38,815 nucleotides of DNA from Clostridiaceae bacterium 14S0207. Its GTDB lineage: Bacteria > Bacillota > Clostridia > Clostridiales > Clostridiaceae. Of the stretch, positions 38,788 to 38,815 are shown piece after piece. The notes below the pieces were generated by a model that saw only the letters and a program-made list of their open reading frames with translations, had not been told where the DNA came from and did no database searches. The position numbers and the translations under genes are program-made. The stretch's first letter is position 1. Every line of letters starts with the position of its first letter. Where the stretch lies: assembly GCA_003288255.1 (NCBI GenBank), contig CP026602.1, forward strand, positions 1 through 38,815. The letters are read 5' to 3'.

Positions 38788-38815
38788 ATTAACAAGTACA
38801 AAGGAAGTGAAAATA

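Overview
The window reads as one complete circular phage-plasmid of a very AT-rich Clostridium (cluster I type). Strong AGGAGG ribosome sites, PBSX/XkdK-type tail genes and an endolysin with an Amidase_3 domain all fit a clostridial host; the species cannot be fixed from this sequence. The right edge ends in a promoter and a ribosome binding site whose natural start codon is the ATG at base 1, so the two edges join. A perfect 127-bp tandem duplication inside the tape-measure gene looks like the untrimmed end overlap of a circular short-read contig; if so, the true molecule is about 38,688 bp and the tape-measure gene is intact.

Layout. 1-6394: early/replication genes (DnaD-like replisome organizer, MazG-like enzyme, SSB, nucleoid-associated NdpA protein, many small orphan proteins, a sigma-like late regulator). 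6540-8400: a minimal tyrosine recombinase, an HNH endonuclease broken by an in-frame TGA, and a GC-rich candidate cos site. 8431-15472: HK97-type packaging and head genes (TerS, TerL, portal, ClpP-like protease, capsid, connectors). 15477-26236: contractile (myovirus) tail: sheath, tube, chaperone with a -1 frameshift, tape measure, XkdP/Q/R/S/T/U-like baseplate, fibre, XkdX. 26310-27680: lysis (XhlA, holin, amidase).

27695-30535 is an accessory region. Two similar terminator-promoter cassettes with different palindromic operators drive (i) a 40-aa hydrophobic/polybasic peptide that looks like a type I toxin, with a 5'-3' long-distance pairing over its start codon, plus two small proteins, and (ii) two genes of unknown role. 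They are followed by a third strong promoter, an untranslated region with five CRISPR-repeat-like units resembling clostridial type I-B repeats (no cas genes), a terminator, and an internally deleted IS605-type element.

30539-38041 is the plasmid module: ParM/ParR with a repeat-rich centromere-like region, a Rep protein whose leader carries a candidate antisense RNA, iterons, small ribbon-helix-helix proteins, an FtsK/SpoIIIE-type ATPase followed by a replication-relaxation protein, a HIRAN-domain protein and an XRE regulator. 38042-38815 holds a small ORF and a CI-like repressor with operators facing the early promoter that crosses the junction to base 1.

Together the genes describe a temperate myophage kept as a low-copy plasmid: repressor control, Rep/antisense copy control, ParMR segregation, then packaging, tail and lysis operons. 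Several genes carry single-base -1 shifts at A-runs; these may be recoding, transcriptional slippage, real mutations or homopolymer sequencing errors, and are flagged individually.
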